A stretch of DNA of 64,000 nucleotides. Source: Protea cynaroides. Lineage: Eukaryota; Streptophyta; Magnoliopsida; Proteales; Proteaceae. The stretch lies in contig CM053272.1 of assembly GCA_028583415.1 (NCBI GenBank), positions 40,720,199 through 40,784,198 of the forward strand, read 5' to 3'. Both the position numbers and the translations under genes were made by a program. Position 1 is the first letter of the stretch. Each line of letters starts with the position of its first letter. Under the pieces are notes generated by a model, which was given only the letters and a program-made list of their open reading frames with translations, searched no databases and was not told the origin of the DNA. This document shows, piece by piece, positions 24,237 to 38,600 of the stretch.

Positions 24237-27200
24237 TAGCGTCTTTGGCTACAAGAAAAAGAAGATAATCGGTAGTGAATTTGAATTATGTTTAGTATAT
24301 ACATCCCTATAGCAGTGCAAATAAACCTGGAGTTAGCCATAGAAAACAGAAAAGAAAAGGATTCTATTTGATAAACTCCTCCGTTGGACATTAATTAGAG
24401 TATGAAACAGAGTAACGGTAGATTGAATTTCTTATTTACTCTTAGAGTTGAGTGGACATTGCATTTGTTCAATAAAAGTTACGGTGACTGTTTGATTTGA
24501 CATATTTCATAGTTGGATCTTTGGTTGATTAGGGAGTTACTTTGCTCATGAAACCAAGGAGATGTTGAAGAGAAACACTTGCAGTTTGGCTGGCTGCAAC
24601 TGTGCTGTTGTTTGTTGGCTTCTCCTGATTCGATCTTTCTTGTTGATGGTGAAATATATTACTCTTATGGCTAATAACCTTGTTCCTTCCTTATCTTGTA
24701 GCAAGGATATGGCAATGCTTTATTGTGTTTTGTTGTTGGAATTTGTACAGGCCTTTCTGTGACCTGAAGAACTCAATTCCCTAGTCCCCTATGCCCTATG
24801 ATAGAGATATCTTTGTTCTTGATCTCATACAGAGAAATTATTGAAGTATTTCTTCTCAGTTACCCCTTTGACCATGTGGTTATTCTATTATTGTGCTCTT
24901 TTTGCTTCATAGGAATCTTATATCCAGTAAGTTCTGTAAGCTGTTTTTTTAGTAGAATTTGAACTTTAGAGTTTAGGTTTGAGACCAGAAAAAAAAAAAA
25001 AAATTAATCACAAAAATGACTGGAGAGAGGAAATGAAAAAAAAAGGATAAAGTTGAAAGATGTAAGCACTGAGGCTGGAGGAAAAAGAAATTGTGATGAA
25101 ATGATTTGAATACAGGTACGGATTATAGAGTTTAAGAGGTAATACATAGTAGCTAGGAGGGAAACCGAAATATGATAACATCTGGGGATAAAACAGTTGC
25201 AGGAAGTGCTTCCTGTTATATTTCATTCCATTTTTTTCCTTTTCCTGCTGGGTGAGCAGGATGCAAGGGGATCAAATGGAGAGACCACTAAAGGAATGCA
25301 AGCAACAGTGGGAGTAGGGTATATGATAGAAAAGAAAATTCAAAACCTTCCTTTCCCTAGTGTTGCAGTTATGTTTGGTGCACATGATTGCCACCTCTTT
25401 ACTTAAGTGACACATCTTCCTTTCGTTCATTTCTTTTCTAAAAAATTTTCATTTCTTTCTAAGAAATATTTGTTCCATCCGAAATTTTGAGTGCAGGTTT
25501 TAAGCTGGAAGCCTCGGGCACTACTTTTTCCTAAATTTGCAACTGTAGAACAATGCCAAGGCATAATAAAAATGGCAAAGTCTAAGCTTAGTCCGTCGAC
25601 CTTAGCTTTGCGGAAAGGAGAAACTATGGAGAACACTAAGGGAATTAGGACAAGGTAACTTCATTCTCTATAGCACCTTTCTGCTAGTTGGATTCTTTTC
25701 CAAGATAAATGAATGGGGTGCTCTCCTTTATCGTTCCTTATCATTGATTCAATAAAAGGCTGTAACATTAAAAAGGAAGAAGAAGAAGAAGAAGAAGATG
25801 GTATTCAATTTTAAGGATCTTCTGAACTTTATGAGAGTTAAAGGAATTCTTTCATATACTTGATCTTATGGATTGTGAGTTTGGTTAAATATCTAGGTAG
25901 TCAGCCTATTGTATTTCTTTCTTCCTTATTTTTTAATTTTTTTTTCTTGTTGCTGTTGTTGTGACTCCATCGGTTTAGTAAAATAATGTTTACTGGTTAT
26001 GCTTCGCTTTTCATGGGGTATCCTCATGCTAAGATTTCTTTTCTTCTTTTGATTGTGTCCTGATAATGTTCAGTATTAGGTGAGAGTTTTCTCTTCCTAT
26101 TCCATGATTGCTGGGTCTCCTAAGCCCTGCCTTTTCCCTTCTCTTTTGGTTTTTCTACTTTTATTTACTTGGAGTCTCCTAGGCCCATTCTATGGAAGTC
26201 AAGTTTGAGTGTAAGTCAATGTTTCAAGATTATCTATCAAAAAAAAAAGAAGTTTCAAGATTAATGCCTTAAGTTATGAATTTGTATTTTATATATATTA
26301 CTGATTTGTGGATTTATGAAATTAATCACTTTTTGCTTTGTTTTTTTTTTTTTTTGGGGCTCACAGTTCAGGTACATTTATCAGTGCATCAGAAGATAAA
26401 TCTGGAATCTTGGACATCATTGAGCATAAGATTGCTAGGGTTACAATGATTCCTAGGAGCCATGGAGAGGTATGATGTTAAAAGATAAAAATAAAAACAA
26501 TTATACTATTATCATTTTGTGGTTGGTTTCCACCCAGTCCCCTTCCTAGAGATGGAGGAGAAGGGCATTTGGTGAGGTGCAGAGAGAGAAGACTACATAG
26601 AAAACTTTATCTTCGTAGACAACCTCACCACAAATGTCTATATGTTGTTGTTGTTTTTATTTATTATTTATTTTTTATCTTTATCTTTCTTTTTACTTTC
26701 TATAAAGAGTAGCAGGAAAACATTTATTTAGAAAGAGAAAAAAATGTAACAGAGTAAATTTTGACGTTTTTAGCTCATTTGAATTGGATAATTTTGACTT
26801 CCAAAACTTTTTGGGGTTACACTTCTATTACTTCCAATTTTCCTTCTTATATACATTAAAACTGTAGTTACCACATCAAGTGAACTACATTTCTCAGAGC
26901 AATGGCTATAGCTCATTTTGCAAGTTTTAAATTCATAAGGGATAGATTCATAAGGATTACAAGTGCTAGAAATTCTGGATGTTTTCAAAGGTTTCATTGA
27001 TTTTTCTCCTGTGTCCTTTTGGAGCCTCCGAAAGTGGTTAGGAAGAGTAAGGCTTAACTTTCAGTTGCATGCTATAGGGAATCCCAGCCTGACCAGCATA
27101 TGTCCTAACCTTTGTGGTGGTTTGTTGGATCAGGACAAGTGGACAACCATGCTAGATTCCATTCTACTAGGCCTTGAAAATGTTTTATAATTTCTGTTAT

Positions 27201-30200
27201 TCTTTTATAGTTTTATCTTTGTTTTCCTCCTTAATATTTCTAAGATTATGTTCAAATATCTTTGGTGGGAGAGGCCATCTCTCTGGATTTTTCTGTTATA
27301 TCAAAACTCAAAGCCAGCAAATGATGCTCTTATGATCCTATCTTTGAGTTGATTATACATTGGCCCCTACTGACTTCTTGAATCTTTAGAGTTCAAAGAG
27401 ACCTTCCAGAGGTAAACTTTTATCCATGGCACATTTACTCGAGGAATTAAAAAAGGTTTTCTTTTCCTCCTTGAACTTGAGGGTTGCTTCTTAGGACCCA
27501 ATAGTGTCTTCTCTTGGAGATCCATTTTTAAAGCTTAACCTTTTCTTTTTCCTTCTCAAGCTGAAACCCATTTTTAGTTAAGCTAATTTTTTAATTCCAC
27601 TACCTGTTTCTGGATTAAGGGTTGTGGGGTCTGGAAAATTAACAATTATCGAATGCTTCAAGCTAAAAGAGCAAGCCCCTTTCACTGGTCAATTTTTTAG
27701 GTTCCCATTGTTTCCATGAGTGTGTCTCATTTAGGGGAAGAGGTAGGATGCTTTGTTTGTCACCCTTACTATGCTATGGAATATTAGCAAAGAAAAGAAG
27801 GGTTGTTACTGTTTTTTGGAAAATGGTTTTAGGTGACAGATTTTCCACAATCACCTACTTTACACCACATGAACGGTTATGAGGGCATATGAACCATTTG
27901 GTAGCCGAACTCAACCATCTCCTTGTATTAGCAGATTTAGAACATTTTTCAGAAGCATAGTTGTTAAGGAGTCGCTAGGTGTCCTAGCGCACTGGTGTCG
28001 CCTTGGGTGTCTGTTAGGCCTCCAGTGCATTGGTTCACCTTGACAACTATGTTCAGAAGGTTGACTTTTCAACCATCTTTAGAAGCTTTATTCTGCAACG
28101 TGTCCCGCTGGCCGAGGGAAGTTCGCTACAGTTATTGTTTGCCTTTTTAGCAATAAATGCTTTAGTAAGCTGTAGTTTTCTCTTTCGGGCAAATAACCTT
28201 GCCTAATTATCTTAATCAAGATAGACTTTTTGAGCTGCTTCTTTCTGAAAATTTCTTTAGCATCAGTTCACGACCTTTTAAGCAGTTGGAGTTGTTTTTT
28301 GGTTTTATTTTTTATGTGTATTTTCCGTATGTTTGTTGACAAAAATATTGAGCTAGGATAAGTCTGTTTGGGATAATTGGAGAGGTGATTATTTGAATGG
28401 CAGGGTTCTAGTTCTGGATCAGATGATTCTGATCTGTTAGTTATGTTCCATGTACAGGGATAGACTTCCTCCGATTAGGGAGGTTGATCAATTATTCAAG
28501 TATGTAAACAAAAGAAAACATACGGAGCTGAAAGGAATTCATTGCATTAATAGCTTTGTTTATGCTAAGGTGATTGATTTGGCAAATCTAGATGTATTGG
28601 TACATAGAAGCAAACTAGAAATTTTACTTACCTTGCCTCTTTGTATGGTACTTGTTTAGTTCACTTCTTTTATCCGGTGGCCAATGAATCACTAGGACAA
28701 TGTGTAATTTACTGAAGCCTATCATAGCTTATCTCTTAATGTTAATAGATCGCTAAGGTTAGGGCAATAATCTTTCATTTTCTCTTTGGTTTACCTTTAT
28801 GATATTTGATTTTTTTTTTTTTTTTTTTGTATTTTACTTTGTTTTGAAGTAGTTAATCTTTTATTTCACAGCAATTCTAAACTTGCCTGAGTAAAGCGGG
28901 GATATCACCATGTTGCAGGCATTTAATATCTTACGTTATGAGATTGGGCAGAGGTATAATTCTCACTACGATGCATTCGACCCAGCTGAATATGGTCCAC
29001 AAAAGAGCCAAAGGGTACATAACAGTTGAAGGATAAGTCTCTGTTTGGTTATTATTTTTTGTTAAAAATGAGATTTATATTTCTCCCAACAACCATCTTC
29101 TTTCTGCATAAAATTTGGTATTCCTTGCATGTTTCAACTCTCTCAAGGAATTGCATTAGTTGTGTTGATATGTTGATCAGCTAGCATCTATATCTTGCCA
29201 AACATCCTTGATTCTTGCACCAATTTTGTGAATTGTTCTCTAATATCTATAGTAGATGCCATAGTGTAAAAACCAGAATTAGGTTATGCATACCATTTCT
29301 CCCCCCCACACACACACACACACACAACCCCCAGTGCAATACAGACAAAAAAAAGAAGTTAAGTGGGCTATCCAAACTCAAACTATAATTTATGTTCATA
29401 AATTATGAAGTAAATCCTTTTCTTGGAAGGTATAATGCAAAATATCCAGTCACATTATTGACTGATCTGACTTTTTCCCGTTTGGTCTTTTGAAGGAGAA
29501 CCAAGTATACCTTGGTTGGACCACACAATGTTTCCGTTCTTAGTTGTCATCTGCGTCTTATGGTTTGAAATTAAAGGGAGGACCTTATAAAATATCTTTC
29601 TTGTCCCCTATAAAATATCTAACTAGTCATTTTTGTGCTATTTCTGAACTACATGACATCATCAGATATTCTATGCACTCCAGTTTCTCTTAGAGCACCA
29701 GGACCTAATTCTTCTGGCCATTAGGTGATTTAAGTGATGTCATGTTCTAGGATTCCAATTTTAAGTTATGTGGAACAGATAAGAAAGATTTGATTTGTCA
29801 CTAATAGCAGTTTAGTGAATATTCGAAGATGATCCTGATAATTTTGGAATAATCTCATGAAAGATAGATAGTTTTCTAATATGAAAAATAAAACTTTAAA
29901 TTCATTAATTGTAATTTTAAATCTTATTATTTTACAAATAAGAGTTTTATGAAAGGGTGGGATCCCCCTTAGAAATAGCCTCACTAGACTCTCGAGGCCA
30001 AGCCAGTTTTCTAATCTGAACATAGTATCTCAAATTTATTAAATTATAAGTTGTAAACCTTTTTTTTTTTTTTTTTAAATAATAAAAATGGTGTGATACC
30101 CCTCAAAACAGCCATACTGTACATGACAAGGTCAAAAACCGATCCCAAAAGCTGCAAAAGAAACTGACCTTCAACCAAGAAAAAAAATTAAGGCTCAATA

Positions 30201-33200
30201 GCTACATTCCAACTAACCTTAAAATCAGAAACCATACAGCCTTGCTAGTCCTTTCCCACTTAGGCCCAGAAAATTATAAAATCTTTCAACTTAGAGACAA
30301 TCCGATAATAAAGCATAATAATCAAAGTCAACAGATATGACCCTTATTTTTCATGGGGTAAGAACTTCGTGCAACCAATTTGTGTTACCCATATAATCTG
30401 AAGTTGCTTGAACAACAGAATCACGTTTTAGAGTTTACAACAATTGAGTTGCTCAAAAGTCATTAGGCCGCACCTTGGCCTTATTAGAGCTGTTAATGGT
30501 TGTAGTTGCCAAGATAGACTCTAACCCTGCTTGCTACCTAGTTTAAAGAGGCCATCTTTATCTTGTTGCTGACTAAATTAGTGGGCTGGGTTTAGTTGTG
30601 AAAGAGAAGAAATATCCGGTCTTAACTCTTAAGTACTTAATCCTAAGGTGTAGCTTGAGCATGAGCTATTCTGTTTATGATTTAGGGCTGTAAATGGGAC
30701 CAATCATTTTTTTAAACGTATATCTGATATCCAATTTAATTTTGCTCAGAAATGGAACTCTGTATTCCTTTTCCTATCTGATTAGGTATGACATTGAATA
30801 TTTGATTAAATTGTAACTAACGCAGGGAAACAACATTAAACTTATTTAAATTAAAATACAACCAAAATAGAAACATTAACCCCCTAATTCCCTTCCTGAT
30901 CTTTAGAAATGACTCTTGAACATTATCTCATGTATGCATGTATATATTTCCTATATTCGGACAACTATTTTTATATTACCTGATTAGATTGGATCGGATA
31001 TTACTGTATCCATCTGGTTTAAATGGTCTGAATCCTGATATGGAATTTGATAATATCCATCCAGTTGACAGCCTGATAAGGACAAAAGAGAGAGAAGAGG
31101 ATCCCACACCACATTGACGGTGATGGGATCCCATGGAGAGTACATGTACATGCAGGTGATCCAACTAACTCAGTATTCCATTATTCAAATCTTCAAATCC
31201 GAAAATAATAGAACTATTACACTTGCTTTTAAAGGGAAAACTTTCCTAGACTTAATTGAAATAAAACTAGCAACTAAATAAAATCTCTAATCAAAATGGA
31301 AACCATAAACAAGGGAATAGAATACCTACCATAACCTATTGCTTGCTAACTAAGACAATAAGAAAGGAAACTAAAATAAAATCTTACCTAACTTTTCCAC
31401 CTAAATTTTCCAAAATAAAAGATTTCAAACATATCCCAATTAAAATTAAATCCTACAAAGATTCCTATCCAAGCCCATCTCATCTTGTGGGCCCGCCATT
31501 GCATCGCAGCCCTACCATAGTGAGAATCAATCTAAAACAACATAATCTTATCCAATATTTATGAAAAGGGGCAAGTAATGACACTATGGAGCCGGAAAAA
31601 AAATATACAGACATAAACATGTGGTAGAATTGCCTAAAGCACTTTGAGTGCTATTTCTACGTACTAACACCAGTCAAATTGAACCATCTTTTAAATTATG
31701 ATAGTTCATACCTCTTTCGGATTCTCAAGAAATATCCATGCAATTATTGTTTTTCTTTAGTCATTAAACTGTACCGAATCTCATTCTGGTGTAAGATTAG
31801 CTAACTTTTTCAAAAATATTGCACAGGAATAAAGAGCTCAACTGATCATCCTATTGTTCATGATGGAAAAAGAAACTAACACCTTGTAAAAAGTAGGGTC
31901 AAATGATTATTTGCGTTCAGTTCTATCTGATATTTTGGGAGAAAAAATGTTTGGAGTGGTATTCTTGTGCATTGTCACCAAATGGAAATCCTAAACTAGT
32001 TTTCAGTTTGGTGAGTTAGAAGTTGTCAGTGATTGTCTTATCTAGGATCAATTGTGCCAAATTGGTGAAGGAAAAGAACGGATAAATAATGTTCAATACT
32101 TTGGAAGTGGAAAAGAGACTCATTAGCATCCATAGGGCTCGTGATAGTTCAAATTGCAACACCTTAAAAGGGTTTCCTTTGAGTTCTTTGAGCTAAATTT
32201 GCTTTCTTTTTCTTTTTTTATAAGATGAAACTCCTCCTGTAAGCATTTATTCACACAAGAAAATACTTTCCAAGATTGTTTTGTGGCCAGATGGATTTCT
32301 CTATATGCATTTCATATTTCTGCTGTGAGTCTGTCAGAGTCTGTCACATAGTTTTAGTACCACGGTCAGCTAAGTGTACAGAGTGCTGCCTTCCCTTACA
32401 AACAGGGGTTTCCTAAGTTTACTCTTCTGTTTAAGCACTTTTCTTTTCTTTTGCATCCACCTTGTCTCTTTTCTCTTGGTGAAATCTCTCATCATGCCTT
32501 GCCTTATCTCAATGAAATCTTTCCATTATCATCAGTATGAAGTTTAACCTTTTCTTTTTCTTCTTGATTTCCTTTTTTGTATCTTGCTGCCATGAATCCC
32601 GCAATAGTAAGTAATCATAATTCCAAACTCCAATACTTTGTGCAGGTTGCTTCCTTCTTATTGTATCTCTCTGATGTGAAAGAAGGTGGAGAAACCATGT
32701 TTCCTTTTGAGGTAAGATAATTCTTAAAATGTTTTTATTCTCATTTGTTATTATATGGTGTACGTATGAAGTCGTCTTTTGTTCTCTTTCCTTTTGGATC
32801 CCATTGTTGGTGTTAATATGGATGCTGATCGGTCATCTCTACTTGAACCTGCAGAATGGTTTTATGGACTTCAACTATGACTACAAAGAGTGCATTGGTT
32901 TGAAAGTGAAACCACGTCAAGGGGACGGACTTTTATTTTACTCATTGTTTCCTAATGGGACTACTGATCTGGTAATTGTTTCTCTTATTTTACAGTCTTT
33001 CATTGAAGGATCAGCAGTAACTTTATATGGATAGAGTAGAAACCCCCTGTATTTTAGAAGGGGTGTGCTTAGTAATTTAAGATAGGGATTAGCTTCCAAC
33101 TAAAATAGGTCATTCATAAGTCGCACTGGTGTAGAGCCATACAGTTTTGACATTTTACCTTGAATTGTTGAATCTTTCACATCCATTAGGAAGCAGGGAG

Positions 33201-34402
33201 AAGAACCAAAATAGCTGAGTGATAAAGAGTAAGGACCAGCTTCCAAATGCAGTAGCTGGTTCCTACATTTCATTGGAGCCTGAACTCCCATATATCAGGG
33301 TTGAGGTTTGGACTTGATTGGTTGCAAGCCAGTATGTATTTCAGTATCCAAGTAAAGCGTTCAAGGTTTTCAAGGTTTTATGAGGTCTTGAATTCTTTGG
33401 TATTTTCACACATCGCACCTATTAGGAAATAGATGGAAGAAACAAATGGATGATTGAAAGGGATTAACTTCTAACTTAGGGGATCCCTTCATTTCTTTAG
33501 AGCTGAAACCCCTACAAATTTGGGTGGAGGTTTGAAGTTGATTGGTCATGGGAAGTAAGTATGTAAGTTTGGACTGTCAATATCCAAGTATAGGCATATA
33601 CCATTGCAGTTTTTATAAGGTGAGATCTTGAATTGTTTACCCAAAAAAAAAAATCTTGAATTGTTAGATATTTTTGTACCCATCAGGAAGTAGGGAGAAG
33701 AAGCAAAATGAATTATTGATAAACTAACAACCACAGTAAATGATATCCAAATGGTAAAGTCCAATAACCTTGGTAGTTAAATTAGGTCTTTTGCTGCATT
33801 TGTTTCTGACAAAATACAACATGAAGGCCATATTCGAATGCAATTCTGATTCTGGATTCTGGCTCAGAAACGGAATCAGGTTGTTGATCATCACATTTCT
33901 TCCAACCTGAACCTGTAAGCTAACATGAGAATTGCTCGAAGTTTGGAATGGGGCAAAAGGTTTGTTCTTGGATTCTCACAGTCATGGGATAGCTTTTTAG
34001 AAGGCCAATCTTTTTGGTGATTAGTAAATCCCAGAATCTGCGTTTTGTTTGGGTTCTTAGAGAAGCTGTAATGGGCTTAAGACAATATTATATGTTTCTA
34101 GATATAATACTGTTTAGGCAATGGGCTCAAGACAATATTTAACGGCAAGGCAAGTCGATGTCATGCCATCTTTTTCTCTGTTTCATCTTGTTGCTCACTT
34201 GGTACCGATTCTAATTTAAATATCTTGATTCTGTTGAAGCAATTATATGCACAATACAATGTTGCAATTTTTGTTTCTAGTTTCCTAATTTTAATCATTG
34301 GGTTGACAACTCATGTAGACATCACTTCATGGGAGCTGTCCAGTGATTGAAGGGGAAAAATGGGTGGCAACGAAGTGGATCAGAAATCAAGAAGAAACAT
34401 GA
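23687..34402 (+). CDS. P4H9: Prolyl 4-hydroxylase, P4H9 type, 8 exons
   Basis: Exons: 23,687-23,806; 23,893-24,012; 25,497-25,654; 26,367-26,469; 28,919-29,014; 32,646-32,711; 32,855-32,971; 34,319-34,402. They total 864 bases, or 287 residues, with GT/AG borders and matching phases. The enzyme hydroxylates proline in hydroxyproline-rich glycoproteins of the secretory pathway using Fe(II), 2-oxoglutarate and O2. A basic N-terminus and membrane segment at about 17-38 fit a type II signal anchor of ER/Golgi P4Hs. The catalytic domain runs from about 81 to 285. The iron ligands are H183 and D185 (in HYDAFD) and H264 (in SLHGSCPVI), and K274 (GEKW) is the expected 2-oxoglutarate-binding lysine. 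The phrases RKGETMENTKG, SGTFISASED and MIPRSHGE are characteristic. It has no C-terminal ShK domain. All catalytic residues are present, so it is probably active. Exon 2 ends at a GT with a weak donor context (cag|gttctc). Confidence 0.95.
24199..24236. repeat. (TTA)n microsatellite in P4H intron 2
   Basis: About 12 to 13 uninterrupted att/tta units in the long second intron. Confidence 0.95.
27956..28051. mobile_element. hAT-type MITE, 96 bp, with perfect 8-bp target duplication
   Basis: Terminal inverted repeats catagttgttaagg and (reverse) catagttgtcaagg bound a GC-richer centre with words like gtcgctaggtgtcc. The 8-bp direct repeat ttcagaag lies at 27,948-27,955 and 28,052-28,059. CA...TG ends with an 8-bp duplication fit the hAT superfamily. 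It sits in intron 4 of the P4H gene, between the exons at 26,367-26,469 and 28,919-29,014. Confidence 0.85.
29308..29328. repeat. (CA)n microsatellite in P4H intron 5
   Basis: A C run followed by about ten ca units. Confidence 0.9.
33110..33745. repeat. Diverged tandem repeat (2.5 copies of about 250 bp) in the last P4H intron
   Basis: Each copy contains, in order, 'cttgaattgtt', 'cacatccattaggaagcagg' or its variants 'cgcacctattaggaaatag' and 'acccatcaggaagtaggg', 'agaagaa.caaa', 'ttcatt...agc', and 'gttgaggtttg..cttgattgg'. Copy 1 is about 33,120-33,370, copy 2 about 33,375-33,640, and copy 3 is partial up to 33,740. Non-coding. Confidence 0.65.
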
Positions 34403-35628
34403 ATGTTTATACATTTGGTGGGCACTTTGATTCTTACCCTGTTCCCACATGAAGATGTATTTCACTTCCATTTTCTGATTATGTCCGAAATTTGAAGCTT
34501 AAAAATTATTCTACTAGCAACGGTGTCATGTTATTCCTTAGAAAACCCTTTCTGTTCTTTTCAATTAACCAATGACTGCGTAAAAAGGGAGATTTTAGAA
34601 TGAAGGGTATGCAATTTTGGCATTGCACACCCGTGGAGCACATGAGTTTGCCCCAGAAAATGTAATGAGTTGTTTTTTTGGGGACTGCGTGGTTAATGAA
34701 TCATAGTGGATTCAAGTTGAGTTGGACTGGAAACAATATTGCGCTGAGTACATGAAATTGGAGCAAAGCATATTGAGGTTTTCCATGTCTGGATCGTTTA
34801 TAATGCACATCCAAAATGTATTACCGAGCTACACCCCAACCCATCATGATTCAATTTTAAACCTGAATGTCTCCTGGGGTGGCCTGAAATCAGCCAGAAC
34901 TGTACTGTTTGGGTACTCATGGTCATGGCCTCCCATTCAGATTCAACCTTTTCTGGAGAAAGTTTAATATTGGCATGCTTTGAACTTGATGCATTCGCTC
35001 ACTATTAGTCAATTAGATCCAAAATTAATCTCATCTAAAACTGCAGAAATGAATGTTATTCCCAGATGCCTGCAATACAAGCATTCAATATTTACTAGCC
35101 AACTGAAAATATTCACATCCATTCATCTACTTACTGGCACCAGCAACCGCAAAACAAGGCCTCGATAGCAAGCATTTAAATCACTGGGATCAAACCTATA
35201 CATTTCAATTTCCACAATCACAGGCTTGTAGTTTGTGTATCCTCGTTCCAATTCTACAGGTGCTCTTGCACGCCCACATCTATGGTTCATCGATGACATG
35301 AAGCTTTTGATAACCGACCCTTCAAACACTTTTTTCTTCTTTTAACCATACACAGTTAGGCCTCCTGTCTACTGATGGCCTGAGTGGGCTGATGGGAGTA
35401 CCAAGATGCATTTGTAGCTCACCATATAAGGTATTCATCTTGCATGTTTTTCGTGGATTTGGCTTGGCTTCAAATCAATACCCACTGTCTCCCTCTACCT
35501 TTGGACCCCAAAAGTGCGGAAGGTTTGCCTTCACTATTTTTCCTCCTCTCTTTCATCAGTTTGATGAATGATAAAACATGAGCAGAAAATGCCATTCTCA
35601 CATCCCAATTCAGTCTTGAAATGGTAAT
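34403..35628. other. Convergent intergenic interval, two 3' UTRs
   Basis: The P4H stop and the stop of the MFS transporter gene face each other across 1.2 kb, so the stretch must hold both 3' UTRs and their polyadenylation sites. A minus-strand frame at 35,123-35,329 reads like protein in its middle (ERGYTNYKPVIVEIEMY) but has no initiator, no splice partner and no family I know; it is left unassigned. Confidence 0.5.
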
Positions 35629-38600
35629 TTACAATTTATGCCAGTTTTGGTGGGGTTGCTTCCCCCACTTCAAGGAATACATGCAACCAGCTGCTGTGAC
35701 CAGCCCAAGAGCAGCAAATGCCATTATTGTTGCATTCCCAAGGTTTTGTTTGTAGCCCCCCTGCGATAAAGCCAAATTCTGAGCACTATAAATTAAATGA
35801 TTACAATATATTAGTTAGGAAAAGACTAAAAATTAATGCCTGAGCCTGGACACAAGTTCATGAAGCCAGCATTCCACCTGATCATGGTTCATATTGTAGA
35901 CCATAAAAGACAGGTCGGTCTCCAAGTCAAGGCCAAAAACATTCTGATAAGATGGTCTTAATGTGCAGAAAGGATTGATATTACTATTGTACCATTCAAT
36001 TGGATCAATTTTTACCTCATAGACCATCTACAGGGTGCAGAAAGTAGGGACCGGATATATGGCTTCTTTCCTACTGCATCCTATCCTTGATAATTCCTCT
36101 AAACGGAAAGGCAAACACACCTGGATTAAAACAAATACCATTGCTGCATTTGCAGGAGCACTAGACAGGCTTATCATCCCCCCACGCAATTCATTCGGCA
36201 CATATCTGTGAGAACAGAATTAGCAAAGAAATATAAAATTCCTCCCAATAAGTACCATGATAGTGAAAATCTAAGAAATAGAACAAAGAAATAATAGAGG
36301 TGATTTTTACATGGTCCTGAGTCTTGCAAGCGAAGGTAATATCAGGCCAACACAAGCATGGAAGACACAGAAGAGTGTCACTAAAACCCCAATTTCCTAC
36401 AAAGCACAACTACAACAGTTAAACTTCGAAGCATCTAGTTGCAGAATCAGATAAATAAAGTTTTATTCCTACCAATCTATAATTTGAAATCTATACCTGA
36501 TAATCATAAGCTACTATAGACAAGACAAATGCACTGACAATGAATGCAAATAGCAAATAATCCTCGATTCGAACTGGTGATGGTCCACTAGTGAACCACG
36601 GAACTGAAGTGCTACCTAGCATTCTTGCACCCATGAAACATGGATATATCATCCCTAGTCTCACTTCTCGCCCATCAGCCTGAAACATGGCTAAATTTTA
36701 GTGAACTTATGAGGCCATAGGTCATTATGAACTAATTTTGGGACAAAAATAAAGGAAGAAGCATGCATCCAGTGATTCTTTATTTTCTTTAATAAAACAG
36801 CAAATGATTTTTTCACCAAAATAAAAGAGATGTCAGCTTTGTTCCCAAATAAACTCCTACTACAAGAGGCAAAAGATTAACAACTAATTATAACACGGAT
36901 GAAAAACATAAAGTAATCAAGGTTACTCAACATGGAAACATATTTTGTTCCCCTTTAAAACTAAAATGCAAAATTGCAAACAATTTCTGTTGAATCCACG
37001 TACCACAATTGTTGGTGCCCATAGAATCCAAAAGACCATAATGGAAAACTGAAGACATGCTTGGGCCCATGCCAATAACCATATCCGTTTATCTGTGAGA
37101 TATACAAATTTCAGATAAAAGACATAAGGACAAAAGAAAACAATGAAAATAAAGTGTTATTTATTGAGTATCTGCAAATACCTAGAAACAGTATATTTAT
37201 GCCTTCGGATTTCTAAGGTGGAATCACCATGCATGCAAATCCAAACATTTACCTCTTTATTCAGTTTACCATCCATGTAATCTACCTAACAGAACCTATT
37301 TATCATTTAGAAATAAATATTTCTTCAAGGTTTGGAAATGTGCAGAAAGATTTGCACGTCAATTGGATCAAATGATTGTGAATTTTTTATCAATCATCCA
37401 AGTGGCTAGGACAAGATGCACTTTTCAAGGCATTAGTTATCCAAACTGGCCCAACATGATTTTTGTCCTGTTGGGTTCCGTTAATGGTTGAGACCTTGCA
37501 TGAAAGCAGCCCTTGATGTGTATGACAGATATGTGAGTTACTTATATACTAGTTTATATGCTCTAAATAAGTCCATCTTTTAGTGCGTGCATTTCCTCCT
37601 TGTTGGTCTTCACTTTGAGAAAATAGAATTATATGATTAGTGAAGAACTACATACTACATGAATTTCACATGTAGTAGAAATGTTTCATTAATCATCAAA
37701 GATCTTCAGTTCCAACTGTCATAAGCAACATTTATATACCATTTTACAGGTCAAGTACCTCAGCCAACCAGGAATAACCTGAATTTTTATCCAATTACAA
37801 ATATAAGGTTTGCACAAGTTGGGTTAAAATTAATTTCCTTCAACCCAAGGACTGGATCAAGTTTGAAAATTGGTTCTTTAATTGGGCTATGGTTAACCCC
37901 AACCCAACACCCTTGGAGTTGAACACCCCCCATGTATGCATGCCTAAAGTAGCAGATGCTTGCTTAAACATGTGTAGCATATCTAATACCACAATTTGCG
38001 AATGGGCTGTGAACACCTCATTTCCAAATTAACTTTGTTCCGTTTCCATGATGAGTCATTCATTTTGCATTATGGATAAAGAAAGGGTATCATAATTCCA
38101 AGAAATGGGGAAAATCATGTCGGTGGCCATGAAGAGGTACCATGAACAAGGAAGTGAAGAAAAAGATATGAAACGTCGAAGAAGTTATCAACACAAACTC
38201 CTTGTCAAACTCATGGAGTGGAGGGAAAAATTAAGAGAAGATTTAGCCAGGGTGTTATACACTAATTGCAGTGTCAACAATAAAAAATAAAAATCAAAAT
38301 CAAAATCATTCTCTACACACATGCCATAAAGATGGCAAAAATACCAGCATTATGGTATGTTGCCTGTATTTCAATGCCATAATATTATGCCCAGGAAATA
38401 CATAAAACTGTTATTAAATTAGTATTTATTTACAAAAGAAATGTTGTGACAGTATGCCAACTTTCCTCTATTGGATCAATGTATAATGCTAACATCATTA
38501 AAGTCAGATATTAAATTAATATCAAATCAATGTGCATTTACTTTTATTTATTCCCTTTCATTTCTTTGCACTGAGTCTAAATTGCTTCACTAATCTGCTG

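Noticed and set aside
35123..35329. Minus-strand frame with ERGYTNYKPVIVEIEMY
   Set aside because: Lies in the 3' interval between two convergent genes; no ATG in a good context, no partner exon and no recognised family.
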